A DNA stretch of 12,922 bases, from the NCBI GenBank assembly GCA_024689165.1, contig JAILDS010000290.1:1-12922 (forward strand), read 5' to 3'. Shown here one piece after another: positions 5,116 through 12,922 of the stretch; the first letter of the stretch is position 1; every line of letters starts with the position of its first letter. The DNA is from Clostridia bacterium. Its GTDB lineage: Bacteria > Bacillota > Clostridia > Oscillospirales > Acutalibacteraceae. Position numbers and translations under genes: made by a program. The notes beneath the pieces were generated by a model, which saw nothing but the letters and a program-made list of their open reading frames with translations, was not told the DNA's origin and did not search any database.

Positions 5116-6489
5116 ATGTCAAAACTCTGGCAGGGACGGACGTCCGGGGACACGAACGCTGCGGCAGACGAGTTCAATTCCTCGATCGCATTCGACAAAA
5201 GGCTGTATAAGCAGGACATCAGGGGCTCTATGGCCCACGCTGCTATGCTCAAAAAGCAGGGCATTATTTCCGGGCAAAGCGCGGACAGAATCATCGGCGG
5301 GCTTGAAGGCATACTTGCGGATCTTGAGTCCGGCAGACTTGAGATCGACCCGTCCGCGGAAGATATCCATATGTTCGTTGAGCAGATACTGACCGAACGT
5401 ATCGGATCGGACGGAAAAAAGCTTCACACGGCAAGGAGCAGGAACGATCAGGTCGCTCTTGATACGAGGCTCTGGTGTCTTGACGAGATCGACGGGATAA
5501 AAAAAGCTCTTTTCGGGCTCATCGACGTCCTGAGCGCTCGCGCAGGTGAGAGCAAAGACGTCATAATGCCCGGTTATACGCATCTGCAGCGCGCCCAGCC
5601 GGTCAGCTTTGCTCATCATCTTCTGGCTTACGCCTGGATGTTTCTGCGTGATATTCAAAGGCTTTCGGACTGCAGAAAAAGGACCGACGTGAGCGTTATA
5701 GGCTGCTGCGCGCTGGCAGGGACCACATATGATACCGACAGGGCTTTAGAGGCCGGACTGCTCGGACTTTCCGGGGTTAATGAAAACAGCCTTGACGGTG
5801 TGAGCGACAGGGATTTCTGCGCTGAGCTGCTTTTTGATCTGTCGACGATAATGATGCATCTTTCCCGTTTCTGCGAGGAACTGATACTCTGGTCGAGCTG
5901 GGAATTCAGATTCATCGAGCTTTCGGACAGCTTCACGACAGGCTCGTCGATCATGCCGCAGAAGAAAAATCCGGATATGGCCGAATTGATCAGAGGCAAA
6001 ACCGCTCGTGTTTACGGCGATCTTATGACGGTAATGGCGCTCATGAAATCGCTGCCTCTCGCATACAATAAGGACATGCAGGAGGACAAGCCCGCGTTGT
6101 TTGACGCAGTCGACAACGTTAAAGCCTGTATTGCCGTTTTTACGCCGATGGTCTCGGAGATGAAGATCAATGCCGGCAATATGCTCTCTGCCGCCAACGG
6201 CGGGTTCATCAACGCTACCGATCTGGCGGATTATCTTGTCGGGAAAGGGCTGCCTTTTCGTTCTGCCTACAAGATCTCCGGCGAGCTCGTCGCTTTCTGC
6301 ATCAGCAACGGGTTGACTCTTGAAAGCTGTCCTATTGATATCTATAAACAGACCTGTGAACTCATAGATGACGACGTTTATGAAGCCGTCAACATAGAAA
6401 ACTGCATGAACAGAAGGACGTCATTAGGCGGGCCCGCCGCAGATAGCGTCGAAAGACAGATAGCATCTTTGAAAAAGCAGCTTGAATGA
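5116..6489 (+). CDS. argH: argininosuccinate lyase
   Basis: Splits argininosuccinate into arginine and fumarate, the last step of the pathway. It is a fumarase/aspartase-superfamily homotetramer of 457 residues, the typical length. Visible motifs are HTARSRNDQV (104-113), TPGYTHLQRAQP-like MPGYTHLQRAQP (151-162) with the catalytic base region at His156, and the superfamily signature GSSIMPQKKNPD (276-287) containing the catalytic serine. The ATG lies 2 nt after the argG stop, so translation is probably coupled. Downstream, argC follows after 28 nt, the longest gap between genes in this operon. Confidence 0.98.
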   Translation: MSKLWQGRTSGDTNAAADEFNSSIAFDKRLYKQDIRGSMAHAAMLKKQGIISGQSADRIIGGLEGILADLESGRLEIDPSAEDIHMFVEQILTERIGSDGKKLHTARSRNDQVALDTRLWCLDEIDGIKKALFGLIDVLSARAGESKDVIMPGYTHLQRAQPVSFAHHLLAYAWMFLRDIQRLSDCRKRTDVSVIGCCALAGTTYDTDRALEAGLLGLSGVNENSLDGVSDRDFCAELLFDLSTIMMHLSRFCEELILWSSWEFRFIELSDSFTTGSSIMPQKKNPDMAELIRGKTARVYGDLMTVMALMKSLPLAYNKDMQEDKPALFDAVDNVKACIAVFTPMVSEMKINAGNMLSAANGGFINATDLADYLVGKGLPFRSAYKISGELVAFCISNGLTLESCPIDIYKQTCELIDDDVYEAVNIENCMNRRTSLGGPAADSVERQIASLKKQLE

Positions 6490-6506
6490 TCATTTGCTCC
6501 AAGCTT

Positions 6507-6524
6507 ATTGAATTATTATGAAAA
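6507..6524 (+). promoter_or_regulatory. ARG-box-like sequence over the argC start codon
   Basis: ATTGAATTATTATGAAAA matches the ARG box consensus WNTGAATWWWWATTCANW at 16 of 18 positions, and the core TGAATTATTATGAA fits the relaxed AhrC form TGMATWWWWATKCA at 13 of 14. It covers the ATG of argC (6518). AT-rich start regions can match by chance, so this is a candidate only. Confidence 0.4.
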
Positions 6525-7441
6525 AAGTTTTTATCGACGGATCATCCGGGACTACCGGCCTCAGGATCAGACAGAGGCTTTCTGAAAGAAGCGACATTGA
6601 GCTTTTATCCCTTGCCGATGAGGACAGACACGATGAAGCGAAAAGGCTTTCGGCGATAGACGAAGCCGACGTCGCTTTTTTGTGCCTGCCCGATCAGGAG
6701 GCTTTGAATATCTGTAAGCTCGCCTCCGGGGTCGATACGGTCATTATCGACACGTCGACTGCTCACAGAACCGATCCCGGCTGGGTCTACGGTATGCCGG
6801 AGCTGCCGGGGCAGCACGAGAAGATCAAAAACTCAAAACGCATCGCAAATCCCGGGTGCCATGCGTCGGGATTTATAGCTCTTATAAAACCTCTTGTCGA
6901 CGCCGGACTGCTCAAAAAAGAGGCGCGTATCACATGCACGAGCCTTACGGGGTATTCAGGCGGCGGTAAAAAAATGATCTCGGAATATGAGAACGTTTCC
7001 AGAGGACCCGGCCTTGACAGCCCAGGTACCTACGCTCTGACTCAGAACCATAAACATCTCAAAGAGATGAAGGCGATATGCGGTCTTGATGATCCGCCTG
7101 CATTCATGCCGGTCGTCGGTGATTTCTATTCCGGTATGCAGACGCTTATACCGCTTTTCTCTAAGGACCTGAACGGCGATGCCGAAGATGTTCGCAAAGT
7201 TCTTCGTTCGGCTTATCCGTCCGGAGTGATCCGTTATTCGGAAGAAGCTACCGAAAGCGGGTTTATCTATGCAAATGAAATGGCCGGATCCGACGGAATG
7301 CGTATCGGAGTATCCGGCAACGGCGAACGTATCCTTCTTTACGCTCTGTTCGATAACCTCGGCAAAGGTGCTTCCGGAGCCGCCGTGCAGAACATGAACA
7401 TAGCGCTCGGTTTGCCCGAGACAATCGGCTTGAAGCTTTGA
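6518..7441 (+). CDS. argC: N-acetyl-gamma-glutamyl-phosphate reductase, short (type 2) form
   Basis: Reduces N-acetylglutamyl phosphate with NADPH to N-acetylglutamate semialdehyde, the third step to ornithine. The N-terminal Rossmann segment begins KVFIDGSSGTTGLRI (3-17). The catalytic cysteine is Cys114 in NPGCHASG. LTGYSGGGKKM (143-153) lines the active site. At 307 residues it is shorter than the common type 1 enzyme (about 345) and fits the type 2 family. The start at 6518 is fixed by the MKKVFIDG N-terminus, but no clear Shine-Dalgarno sequence precedes it. This is unusual here, because most other genes in the window have one. An ARG-box-like sequence covers the start. argJ follows after 11 nt. 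Confidence 0.95.
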   Translation: MKKVFIDGSSGTTGLRIRQRLSERSDIELLSLADEDRHDEAKRLSAIDEADVAFLCLPDQEALNICKLASGVDTVIIDTSTAHRTDPGWVYGMPELPGQHEKIKNSKRIANPGCHASGFIALIKPLVDAGLLKKEARITCTSLTGYSGGGKKMISEYENVSRGPGLDSPGTYALTQNHKHLKEMKAICGLDDPPAFMPVVGDFYSGMQTLIPLFSKDLNGDAEDVRKVLRSAYPSGVIRYSEEATESGFIYANEMAGSDGMRIGVSGNGERILLYALFDNLGKGASGAAVQNMNIALGLPETIGLKL

Positions 7442-7452
7442 TTGGAGATAAT

Positions 7453-8676
7453 ATGATCGAATTCATTTCAGGCGGCGTTTGCGCCGCGCAGGGTTTTTAC
7501 GCCGGAGGCATCCACTGCGGCATCAGGCCCAATAAAACCAAAAACGACCTTGCGCTGATCTATTCCGAGTTCCCGTGCGTGTCCGCCGCTATGTTTACGA
7601 CGAACATAGTCAAAGCCGCTCCCGTAAGGCTGGATTCTGAGCTTGCGAAATCAGGCAGGGCAAGAGCCGTAATAGCTAATTCCGGTATAGCGAACGCGTG
7701 CTGCGAAAACGATACCGTAAATGCAGAAAGAATGAACGCTCTCGCTTCGGCTGCTCTGGGTTTTGACAGGAGCGAGGTTTTCGTCAGCTCGACGGGCGTG
7801 ATCGGTCAGGAGCTCAACGTCAAAGCAGTAGAATCCGGTATGCCGGCTCTTATCGGTTCCTGCAAGCATTCGCCCGAAGGTTCCGACGCTGCTGCGCGAG
7901 CGATTATGACGACCGATACGGTCAAAAAGGAGTTCGCTGTCGCTTTTGAGCTCGGCGGCAAAAAGGTCGTTATAGGCGGCATTTCTAAAGGCTCAGGCAT
8001 GATCCATCCTAACATGGGCACCATGCTTTGTTATCTTACCACAGACTGCGCCATAGACCGGAGCCTCCTTGATAAGGCTCTCAGGGCCGTGTGCGGCAAG
8101 ACCTTCAACTCTATCAGCGTCGACGGCGATATGTCCACGAACGATTCTCTTATAATATTTGCCAACGGCCGCGCAGGGAATCCCATCATCGATGCCGAAA
8201 ACGACGATTACCTCGCCTTCGAGTCCGCTCTTTTCGAGCTCTGCCGCGCTATTGCGCGCGCTATGGCAGCCGACGGAGAGGGCGCAAAGCACCTCATGAC
8301 CTGCCGTGTTTCCGGTGCGCCAAGCGAAACTCAGGCAAAGCTTCTCGCGAAATCCGTGATTTGCTCGACGCTTACGAAATCGGCCATTTTCGGCTGCGAT
8401 GCCAACTGGGGCAGGGTCTTGTGTGCAATGGGTTACAGCGGGGTAGACTTCGATCCCGAAAAATGCGACATAGCTTTTTCATCGCAGGCAGGAAGGATAG
8501 ATGTCTGCAGAAACGGCAGGGGGCTTGCTTTCGACGAGGAGCTTGCTAAAAAGATACTGTCTGAAAACGAGGTCGTTATCGAAGCAGATATAAAATCCGG
8601 TGAAAGCTCATTTGAGTGCTGGGGCTGCGACCTCACGTACGATTACGTCAGGATCAACGGAGATTACAGGACATGA
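7453..8676 (+). CDS. argJ: glutamate N-acetyltransferase / amino-acid acetyltransferase
   Basis: Transfers the acetyl group from N-acetylornithine to glutamate, releasing ornithine and recycling acetyl groups. Many family members also use acetyl-CoA to make N-acetylglutamate. No argA or argE is in this operon, which suits the bifunctional type, but this is inferred. The length is 407 residues. VSSTGVIG (111-118) supplies the oxyanion hole. Self-cleavage is expected before Thr190 in GMIHPNMGTML, making alpha and beta chains. The C-terminus ends DYRT as usual. ATG 7453 is preferred, with GGAG 5 nt upstream; the frame also opens at a TTG at 7438, which lacks a site. The usual NSGNANAC stretch reads NSGIANACC (76-84). 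The stop overlaps the argB start by 4 nt. Confidence 0.96.
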   Translation: MIEFISGGVCAAQGFYAGGIHCGIRPNKTKNDLALIYSEFPCVSAAMFTTNIVKAAPVRLDSELAKSGRARAVIANSGIANACCENDTVNAERMNALASAALGFDRSEVFVSSTGVIGQELNVKAVESGMPALIGSCKHSPEGSDAAARAIMTTDTVKKEFAVAFELGGKKVVIGGISKGSGMIHPNMGTMLCYLTTDCAIDRSLLDKALRAVCGKTFNSISVDGDMSTNDSLIIFANGRAGNPIIDAENDDYLAFESALFELCRAIARAMAADGEGAKHLMTCRVSGAPSETQAKLLAKSVICSTLTKSAIFGCDANWGRVLCAMGYSGVDFDPEKCDIAFSSQAGRIDVCRNGRGLAFDEELAKKILSENEVVIEADIKSGESSFECWGCDLTYDYVRINGDYRT

Positions 8677-9539
8677 CCGAGAAAAGAGTCCCGAACAAGG
8701 ACAGAGCGCGGATACTTGCGCATTCGCTGCCGTATATCAGAAAATACGCAGGCAAAGTCGTCGTTGTCAAATACGGCGGCAACGCCATGACCGACGATAA
8801 CCTGAAGCGCGAGGTCATGCAGGATATCGCGCTTATCAACACTGTCGGGGTAAAGACCGTGGTCGTTCACGGCGGTGGTCCCGAACTGACGGAGCTGCTC
8901 AAAAAAATGGGAAAAGAAAGCAGGTTCGTCAACGGTCTCAGAGTGACCGACTCCGACGTTATTGACGCGGCGCAGATGGTCCTTGCGGGCAAAATTAACA
9001 AGTCTCTCGTCAACCTTCTTCAGTCATTCGGCTCGAAATGCATGGGTATTTCAGGCATAGATTCGGGACTTCTGGAAGCAAGGATCAAAGACCCCGAACT
9101 CGGGTATGTCGGAGAGCTTGTCAACGTCAACATCGAACCGGTAATGGATCTTCTCGACAAGGGATATATACCCGTAATATCGTCTCTTGCCTGCGATAAG
9201 GACAGGAACGTATACAACGTCAACGCCGATACCGCAGCAGCAGGAATTGCCGCTGCCGCCAAGGCCGAAAACATGATCATGATGACTGATATAAGCGGTA
9301 TCCTGCGCGACAGGGACGATCCCGATTCACTTATACCCGAACTCACAGTCCGGCAGGCCGCCGAGCTCCGGGAGCAGGGGATCATCAGCGGCGGTATGAT
9401 ACCTAAAGTCGAGTGCTGCGTCAATGCGGTCAACGCAGGCGTCGAATCAGTTGTAATTCTCGACGGCCGGGTGCCGCACGCGATCCTTATGGAGATGCTG
9501 ACTGACGAGGGCGCAGGGACACTGGTCCACAAGGAGTAG
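8673..9539 (+). CDS. argB: acetylglutamate kinase
   Basis: Phosphorylates N-acetylglutamate with ATP, the committed and usually feedback-controlled step. It is an amino-acid kinase fold of 288 residues. KYGGNAM (33-39) contains the phosphate-binding lysine, and HGGGPE (66-71) and VNGLRVTD (86-93) form the substrate site. NVNADTAAAGIA (182-193) and the TDISGIL region (205-211) belong to the nucleotide domain. The N-terminal helix (10-25, RARILAHSLPYIRKY) and the C-terminal HAILMEMLTDEGAGTLV (269-285) are features of arginine-inhibited hexameric kinases, so feedback inhibition is likely. The start is the ATG in the ATGA overlap with argJ; an earlier in-frame ATG (8616) would lie within argJ and adds a non-conserved extension. 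Confidence 0.97.
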   Translation: MTEKRVPNKDRARILAHSLPYIRKYAGKVVVVKYGGNAMTDDNLKREVMQDIALINTVGVKTVVVHGGGPELTELLKKMGKESRFVNGLRVTDSDVIDAAQMVLAGKINKSLVNLLQSFGSKCMGISGIDSGLLEARIKDPELGYVGELVNVNIEPVMDLLDKGYIPVISSLACDKDRNVYNVNADTAAAGIAAAAKAENMIMMTDISGILRDRDDPDSLIPELTVRQAAELREQGIISGGMIPKVECCVNAVNAGVESVVILDGRVPHAILMEMLTDEGAGTLVHKE

Positions 9540-9542
9540 ATC

Positions 9543-10703
9543 ATGCTCAAAGAAAACGATAAAAAATATATAGCCTCTACTTACGCGCGTTATGACGTTG
9601 AGATCGCTTACGGCAAGGGCTCTCTTATGTACGGTTATGACGGCAGGGAATTCATCGACCTGACAAGCGGCATAGGCGTTAACGTTTTCGGTACCGCCGA
9701 CCCCGAATGGCTTGAAGCTGTGACCTCTCAGCTTTCAAAGGTAGCCCATACTTCGAACCTGTATTATACCGCCCCCGACGGGGAGCTTGCCAGGCTGCTG
9801 TGCGAAAAGACAGGAATGAGCAAGGCTTTTTTCTGCAATTCCGGCGCGGAGGCAAACGAGTGCGCCATCAAAGCCGCGAGGAAGTACAGCGCGCAGACAA
9901 AAGGTGAGGAGTTTTACAACATTATTACATTCGAGTCCTCATTTCACGGAAGGACTCTGACGACCCTTGCCGCGACCGGGCAGGAAAAGTTCCATAAGCT
10001 TTTCAGACCCCTGACCCCGGGCTTTTTCAATGTTAAAAACACTGACGAGATAGATGATCTTGTGAAAAACGAAAAGATCGCCGGGATCATGCTTGAAGTC
10101 GTACAGGGCGAAGGCGGCGTCAACGTAATGCCCGAGCAGCTTCTTTCTGCGGTCTCGGAGCTTTGCGAAAAGAACGATATCCCGCTCATCATCGATGAAG
10201 TCCAGACTGGCAACGGCAGGACGGGAACACTTTATTCATATATGCGCTTCGGCCTGAAGCCTGACGTGTTTACCACGGCAAAGGGCCTTGGCGGGGGGCT
10301 TCCGATAGGCGCCTGCGTTCTTTCGGAGAAGCTTGAAAGCATTTTCGCCCCCGGAGACAACGGTTCGACCTTCGGCGGCAATCCTGCCGTCTGTGCCGGA
10401 GCCGTCAGCATTATCAAAAGGCTTACCCCCGCGTTTTTAGAAGACGTAGACCGGAAGGGACGGCTTCTCAAAGATTTCTTTGCCGGGAAAAAGGGTGTAA
10501 AAAGCGTCACGGGGCTCGGCCTGATGATCGGCGTAGAGCCTGAGGGGAAAGCCGCGGATATCGTAAAACAGAGCATAAACGACGGAGTGCTCGCGCTTAC
10601 TGCGGGCGGCAACAAGGTCAGGCTGCTGCCGCCGCTGAACACGCCCGACGAGCTTCTGCTCAAGGGCGCAGAGATCATAGTACGCAATATGGCGTCTGCA
10701 TGA
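9543..10703 (+). CDS. argD: acetylornithine aminotransferase
   Basis: Transfers an amino group from glutamate to N-acetylglutamate semialdehyde, giving N-acetylornithine. It is a class III PLP-dependent aminotransferase of 386 residues, normal for ArgD. Visible are the PLP phosphate site NSGAEANECAIKAARKY (99-115), HGRTL (135-139), LEVVQGEGGV (184-193), IIDEVQTGNGRTG with Asp218 contacting the PLP ring nitrogen, and the Schiff-base Lys247 in TTAKGLGGGLPIGA. The ATG lies 3 nt after the argB stop, and its AAGGAG site overlaps the last argB codons. argF follows after 16 nt. The pathway position fixes it as ArgD rather than an ornithine or GABA aminotransferase. Confidence 0.96.
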   Translation: MLKENDKKYIASTYARYDVEIAYGKGSLMYGYDGREFIDLTSGIGVNVFGTADPEWLEAVTSQLSKVAHTSNLYYTAPDGELARLLCEKTGMSKAFFCNSGAEANECAIKAARKYSAQTKGEEFYNIITFESSFHGRTLTTLAATGQEKFHKLFRPLTPGFFNVKNTDEIDDLVKNEKIAGIMLEVVQGEGGVNVMPEQLLSAVSELCEKNDIPLIIDEVQTGNGRTGTLYSYMRFGLKPDVFTTAKGLGGGLPIGACVLSEKLESIFAPGDNGSTFGGNPAVCAGAVSIIKRLTPAFLEDVDRKGRLLKDFFAGKKGVKSVTGLGLMIGVEPEGKAADIVKQSINDGVLALTAGGNKVRLLPPLNTPDELLLKGAEIIVRNMASA

Positions 10704-10719
10704 CAGGAATGAGGTAACA

Positions 10720-11712
10720 ATGTATAAGGATTTTCTGAAGCTTCTCGATCTGTCGCCAGAAGAGATCGGTGAACTGATAGATCTTGCCGCCGAGCTTAAA
10801 AGAAAAAAGAAGGCTGGCGAGCCGCACCGTTATCTCGAGGGCAAAAACATCGCTTTGATCTTCGAAAAGACCAGCACGCGCACTCGCTGTTCTTTTGAGG
10901 TAGCTGCAAGCGATCTCGGAATGAACAGCACATATCTTGCCGGGGGCTCACAGTTCGGGCTGAAAGAGTCGATAGCCGATTCAGCCCGAGTGCTTTGCAG
11001 GATGTATGACGCAATAGAATACAGGGGCTACGGTCAGTCCGTAGTCGAGGAGCTTGCGGAGTATTCTTCCGTCCCTGTGATCAACGGGCTGACAGATGAG
11101 TTCCATCCTACGCAGATACTTGCCGATTTTCTGACCATAAGAGAAAGATTCGGCCGTCTTAAGGGGATCAAGCTTGTTTATATGGGCGACGCCCGCTTCA
11201 ATACGGGAAATTCGCTTATGGTAGGCTGCGCGAAAATGGGACTTGACTTTACGGCTTGTTCGCCAGTGGGTTATTTTCCCGATCCGGAGCTCACCGGTAG
11301 ATGCAGTAAGATCGCCGAAAATACCGGAGCAAGCATATCTTTTTTATCAGACCCGAAAGAAGCCGTTAAGGACGCTGACGTAATATATACCGACATTTGG
11401 GTCTCTATGGGCGAGCCCGAGGAGATATGGGATGAACGTATAAAACTCATGCTTCCTTATCAGGTCAATACAGAGCTGATGGACGCCGCAGGTGAAGATT
11501 GCGTATTCATGCACTGTCTGCCATCTTATCACGATAAAAACACTCAGATCGGCAGAAAGGTTTGCGAAAAATACGGACTGGATGCTCTTGAGGTCACGAA
11601 TGAGGTTTTTGAGAGCGACAGAAGTATCGTTTTTGACGAGGCGGAAAACAGGATGCACACGATCAAAGCCGTGATACTGAGTCTCCTTCGGGGAGGGAAG
11701 ATAAATGGATAG
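10720..11712 (+). CDS. argF: ornithine carbamoyltransferase
   Basis: Makes citrulline from ornithine and carbamoyl phosphate. At 330 residues, the carbamoyl-phosphate domain shows EKTSTRTRCSFEVA (49-62) and HPTQILADF (129-137). The ornithine domain shows TDIWVSMGE (224-232) and HCLPSYHD (265-272), where the cysteine of HCLP contacts ornithine. HCLP and SMG separate it from aspartate carbamoyltransferase. The usual HCLPAFHD is slightly altered to HCLPSYHD. The ATG has a GAGG site 5 nt upstream. The last 8 nt overlap carA, the enzyme supplying its carbamoyl phosphate. It is named argF because it sits in the biosynthetic operon; no arcA or arcC is nearby, so a catabolic role is unlikely. Confidence 0.97.
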   Translation: MYKDFLKLLDLSPEEIGELIDLAAELKRKKKAGEPHRYLEGKNIALIFEKTSTRTRCSFEVAASDLGMNSTYLAGGSQFGLKESIADSARVLCRMYDAIEYRGYGQSVVEELAEYSSVPVINGLTDEFHPTQILADFLTIRERFGRLKGIKLVYMGDARFNTGNSLMVGCAKMGLDFTACSPVGYFPDPELTGRCSKIAENTGASISFLSDPKEAVKDADVIYTDIWVSMGEPEEIWDERIKLMLPYQVNTELMDAAGEDCVFMHCLPSYHDKNTQIGRKVCEKYGLDALEVTNEVFESDRSIVFDEAENRMHTIKAVILSLLRGGKING

Positions 11713-12799
11713 AGCTTATCTTGCTCTTGCAGACGGGAATATCTACGAGGGTTTCGCGATGGGAGCGCGCCGGGAGACTGTCGGCGAGCTTGTGTTTACG
11801 ACCGGGATGTGCGGTTATATCGAAACTCTGACCGATCCGAGTTATTACGGTCAGATCGTAATGCAGACGTTCCCTCTGATAGGGAATTACGGTGTCATTT
11901 CCGAAGATTTCGAGGGCAAAAACGCTTTGTTCGGCTACGTTGTCCGCGAAAAATGCGACGATCCGTCAAATTTCAGGTGTGAAAAGACTCTTGACGATTT
12001 CCTCAAGGAACGGGATATCCCCGGCGTATACGGTGTAGACACAAGAGAGATCACAAGGAACCTTCGGGAATACGGCGTTATGAACGCCTGCATTTGTTAT
12101 GACAGGCGTAAGGCAGAATCGCTTTATGCCGATAAAGACAGCAAAGACAATCCGCTTTTCGGATTTAAGATCAAAGACGCGGTCCGATCGCTCTGCTGCA
12201 CAGATAAAAAGGATTTTTCTCCCGCCGGTGAATTCAGATACCGCGTTGCTTTGCTTGATTACGGCGCAAAAAGAAACATAATCAGAGAGCTGAACAAACG
12301 CGGAGTCCTTGTTACGGAAACGCCTGCGGATACCGCCGCGGAGGAGATCCTTTCAGGCGGATATGACGGCGTCATGCTCAGCAACGGTCCCGGCGATCCG
12401 GAGGAAAACGTTTACGCGATAGAACAGATACGTAAGCTGCTTGGGAACATCCCCCTGTTCGGGATCTGTCTCGGCCACCAGCTGACCGCTCTTGCCGCCG
12501 GCGCGAAGACCTATAAACTGAAATACGGACACAGGGGGGTCAACCAACCGGTAAAAGACCTGAAAAGCGGACGGACCTTTATCACGACCCAGAACCACGG
12601 CTATGCCGTCGACAGCTCGACCGTTCCTGAGTGCGCCAAGCTCAGTTTTGTAAACGCAAACGACGGCACTTGTGAAGGACTGACGTATAACAATCTGGAC
12701 TGCTTTACGGTCCAGTTCCATCCCGAGGCCTGCGGAGGCCCCGGCGATACTATGTTCTTGTTCGACGAGTTCATAAAGCTCATGGGAAGGGGTGTTTGA
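11705..12799 (+). CDS. carA: carbamoyl-phosphate synthase small subunit (glutaminase)
   Basis: Hydrolyses glutamine and passes ammonia to the CarB subunit. Of 364 residues, the N-terminal half (1 to about 150) is the CarA-specific domain with FTTGMCGYIETLTDPSYYGQ (31-50), and the C-terminal half is a class I glutamine amidotransferase. The nucleophile Cys255 is in GICLGHQL, and the other triad residues are His339 and Glu341 in HPEA. LSNGPGDP (225-232) and TQNHGYAVD (295-303) are also conserved. The start ATG at 11705 lies within argF and has GGAGGG in the 3' end of argF upstream. carB begins 1 nt after the stop. The arginine-operon position suggests supply mainly to ArgF, though pyrimidine synthesis may share it. 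Confidence 0.97.
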   Translation: MDRAYLALADGNIYEGFAMGARRETVGELVFTTGMCGYIETLTDPSYYGQIVMQTFPLIGNYGVISEDFEGKNALFGYVVREKCDDPSNFRCEKTLDDFLKERDIPGVYGVDTREITRNLREYGVMNACICYDRRKAESLYADKDSKDNPLFGFKIKDAVRSLCCTDKKDFSPAGEFRYRVALLDYGAKRNIIRELNKRGVLVTETPADTAAEEILSGGYDGVMLSNGPGDPEENVYAIEQIRKLLGNIPLFGICLGHQLTALAAGAKTYKLKYGHRGVNQPVKDLKSGRTFITTQNHGYAVDSSTVPECAKLSFVNANDGTCEGLTYNNLDCFTVQFHPEACGGPGDTMFLFDEFIKLMGRGV

Positions 12800-12800
12800 A

Positions 12801-12922
12801 GTGCCGCTTGACAAATCGATCAAAAAAGTCCTTGTTATAGGCTCAGGTCCTATCGTTATCGGTCAGGCGGCCGAGTTCGATTATGCCGGCGCTCAGGCAT
12901 GCACTGTCCTGAAGCGAGAAGG
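12801..12922 (+). CDS. carB: carbamoyl-phosphate synthase large subunit (partial, N-terminus only)
   Basis: The first 40 codons are present before the window ends; the full protein is normally about 1,060-1,080 residues. The fragment KKVLVIGSGPIVIGQAAEFDYAGAQA is the highly conserved start of the first ATP-grasp half, which makes carboxyphosphate from bicarbonate and ATP. The start codon is GTG at 12801, 1 nt after the carA stop, with AAGGGG about 8 nt upstream inside carA. The placement after carA confirms the identity. Confidence 0.95.
   Translation, partial: MPLDKSIKKVLVIGSGPIVIGQAAEFDYAGAQACTVLKRE

Noticed and set aside
6494..6522. Internal promoter before argC (TTGCTC, 17 nt, TATGAA)
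   Set aside because: The boxes are weak matches, and transcription would start after the argC start codon.
7438..7452. TTG start five codons upstream of argJ
   Set aside because: No ribosome binding site precedes it, while ATG 7453 has GGAG at suitable distance and matches the family N-terminus.
8616..8672. N-terminal extension of argB from an ATG inside argJ
   Set aside because: The 19 extra residues are argJ sequence read in another frame. The ATGA overlap at 8673 gives the normal kinase N-terminus.
1..12922. Mobile elements, phage genes, CRISPR arrays, toxin-antitoxin or defence genes
   Set aside because: No transposase, integrase, array-like direct repeats, attachment duplication or defence-family protein could be recognised on either strand.

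Overview
The window looks like chromosomal DNA of a Bacillota bacterium, probably Clostridia (an Oscillospirales- or Christensenellales-like lineage is a guess). The reasons are AGGAGG-type ribosome binding sites, sigma-A-like TTGACA/TATAAT promoters, intrinsic terminators, a greA-lysS pair, a bifunctional-type ArgJ without ArgA/ArgE, and moderate GC with AT-rich promoter islands. No mobile element, phage gene, CRISPR array or rRNA is visible. Coding density is high, and the longest gene-free stretch is the 214 nt upstream of argG.

Left block, minus strand (1-2239). tRNA-Leu(GAG) has a strong promoter and is followed by an intrinsic terminator. Next come a small MIF/tautomerase-family protein, transcript-cleavage factor GreA and class II lysyl-tRNA synthetase. 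LysS runs off the left edge, and its C-terminal part with motif 3 is missing. The three protein genes are spaced 12-13 nt apart and read as an operon.

Middle block, plus strand (2320-3760). A divergent promoter drives an 82-residue secreted small protein of unknown function, whose ribosome binding site lies in a perfect hairpin. An inter-gene hairpin follows, then a membrane-anchored alpha/beta hydrolase and an intrinsic terminator.

Right block, plus strand (3777-12922). One promoter with a candidate ArgR operator precedes a continuous arginine operon: argG-argH-argC-argJ-argB-argD-argF-carA-carB. The junctions are overlaps or gaps of 1-28 nt, and carB runs off the right edge. The set covers the whole route. 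ArgJ makes N-acetylglutamate by recycling acetyl groups. ArgB, ArgC and ArgD convert it to N-acetylornithine, and ArgJ releases ornithine. CarAB supplies carbamoyl phosphate to ArgF for citrulline, and ArgG plus ArgH finish arginine. The short 5' leader argues for control at the operator, and ArgB carries features of arginine-inhibited kinases.

Most of the window is conserved metabolism and translation. The least explained parts are the secreted small protein with its sequestered ribosome binding site, the layout of operator-like repeats before argG, and an ARG-box-like element over the argC start codon. I see no convincing new multi-gene system.
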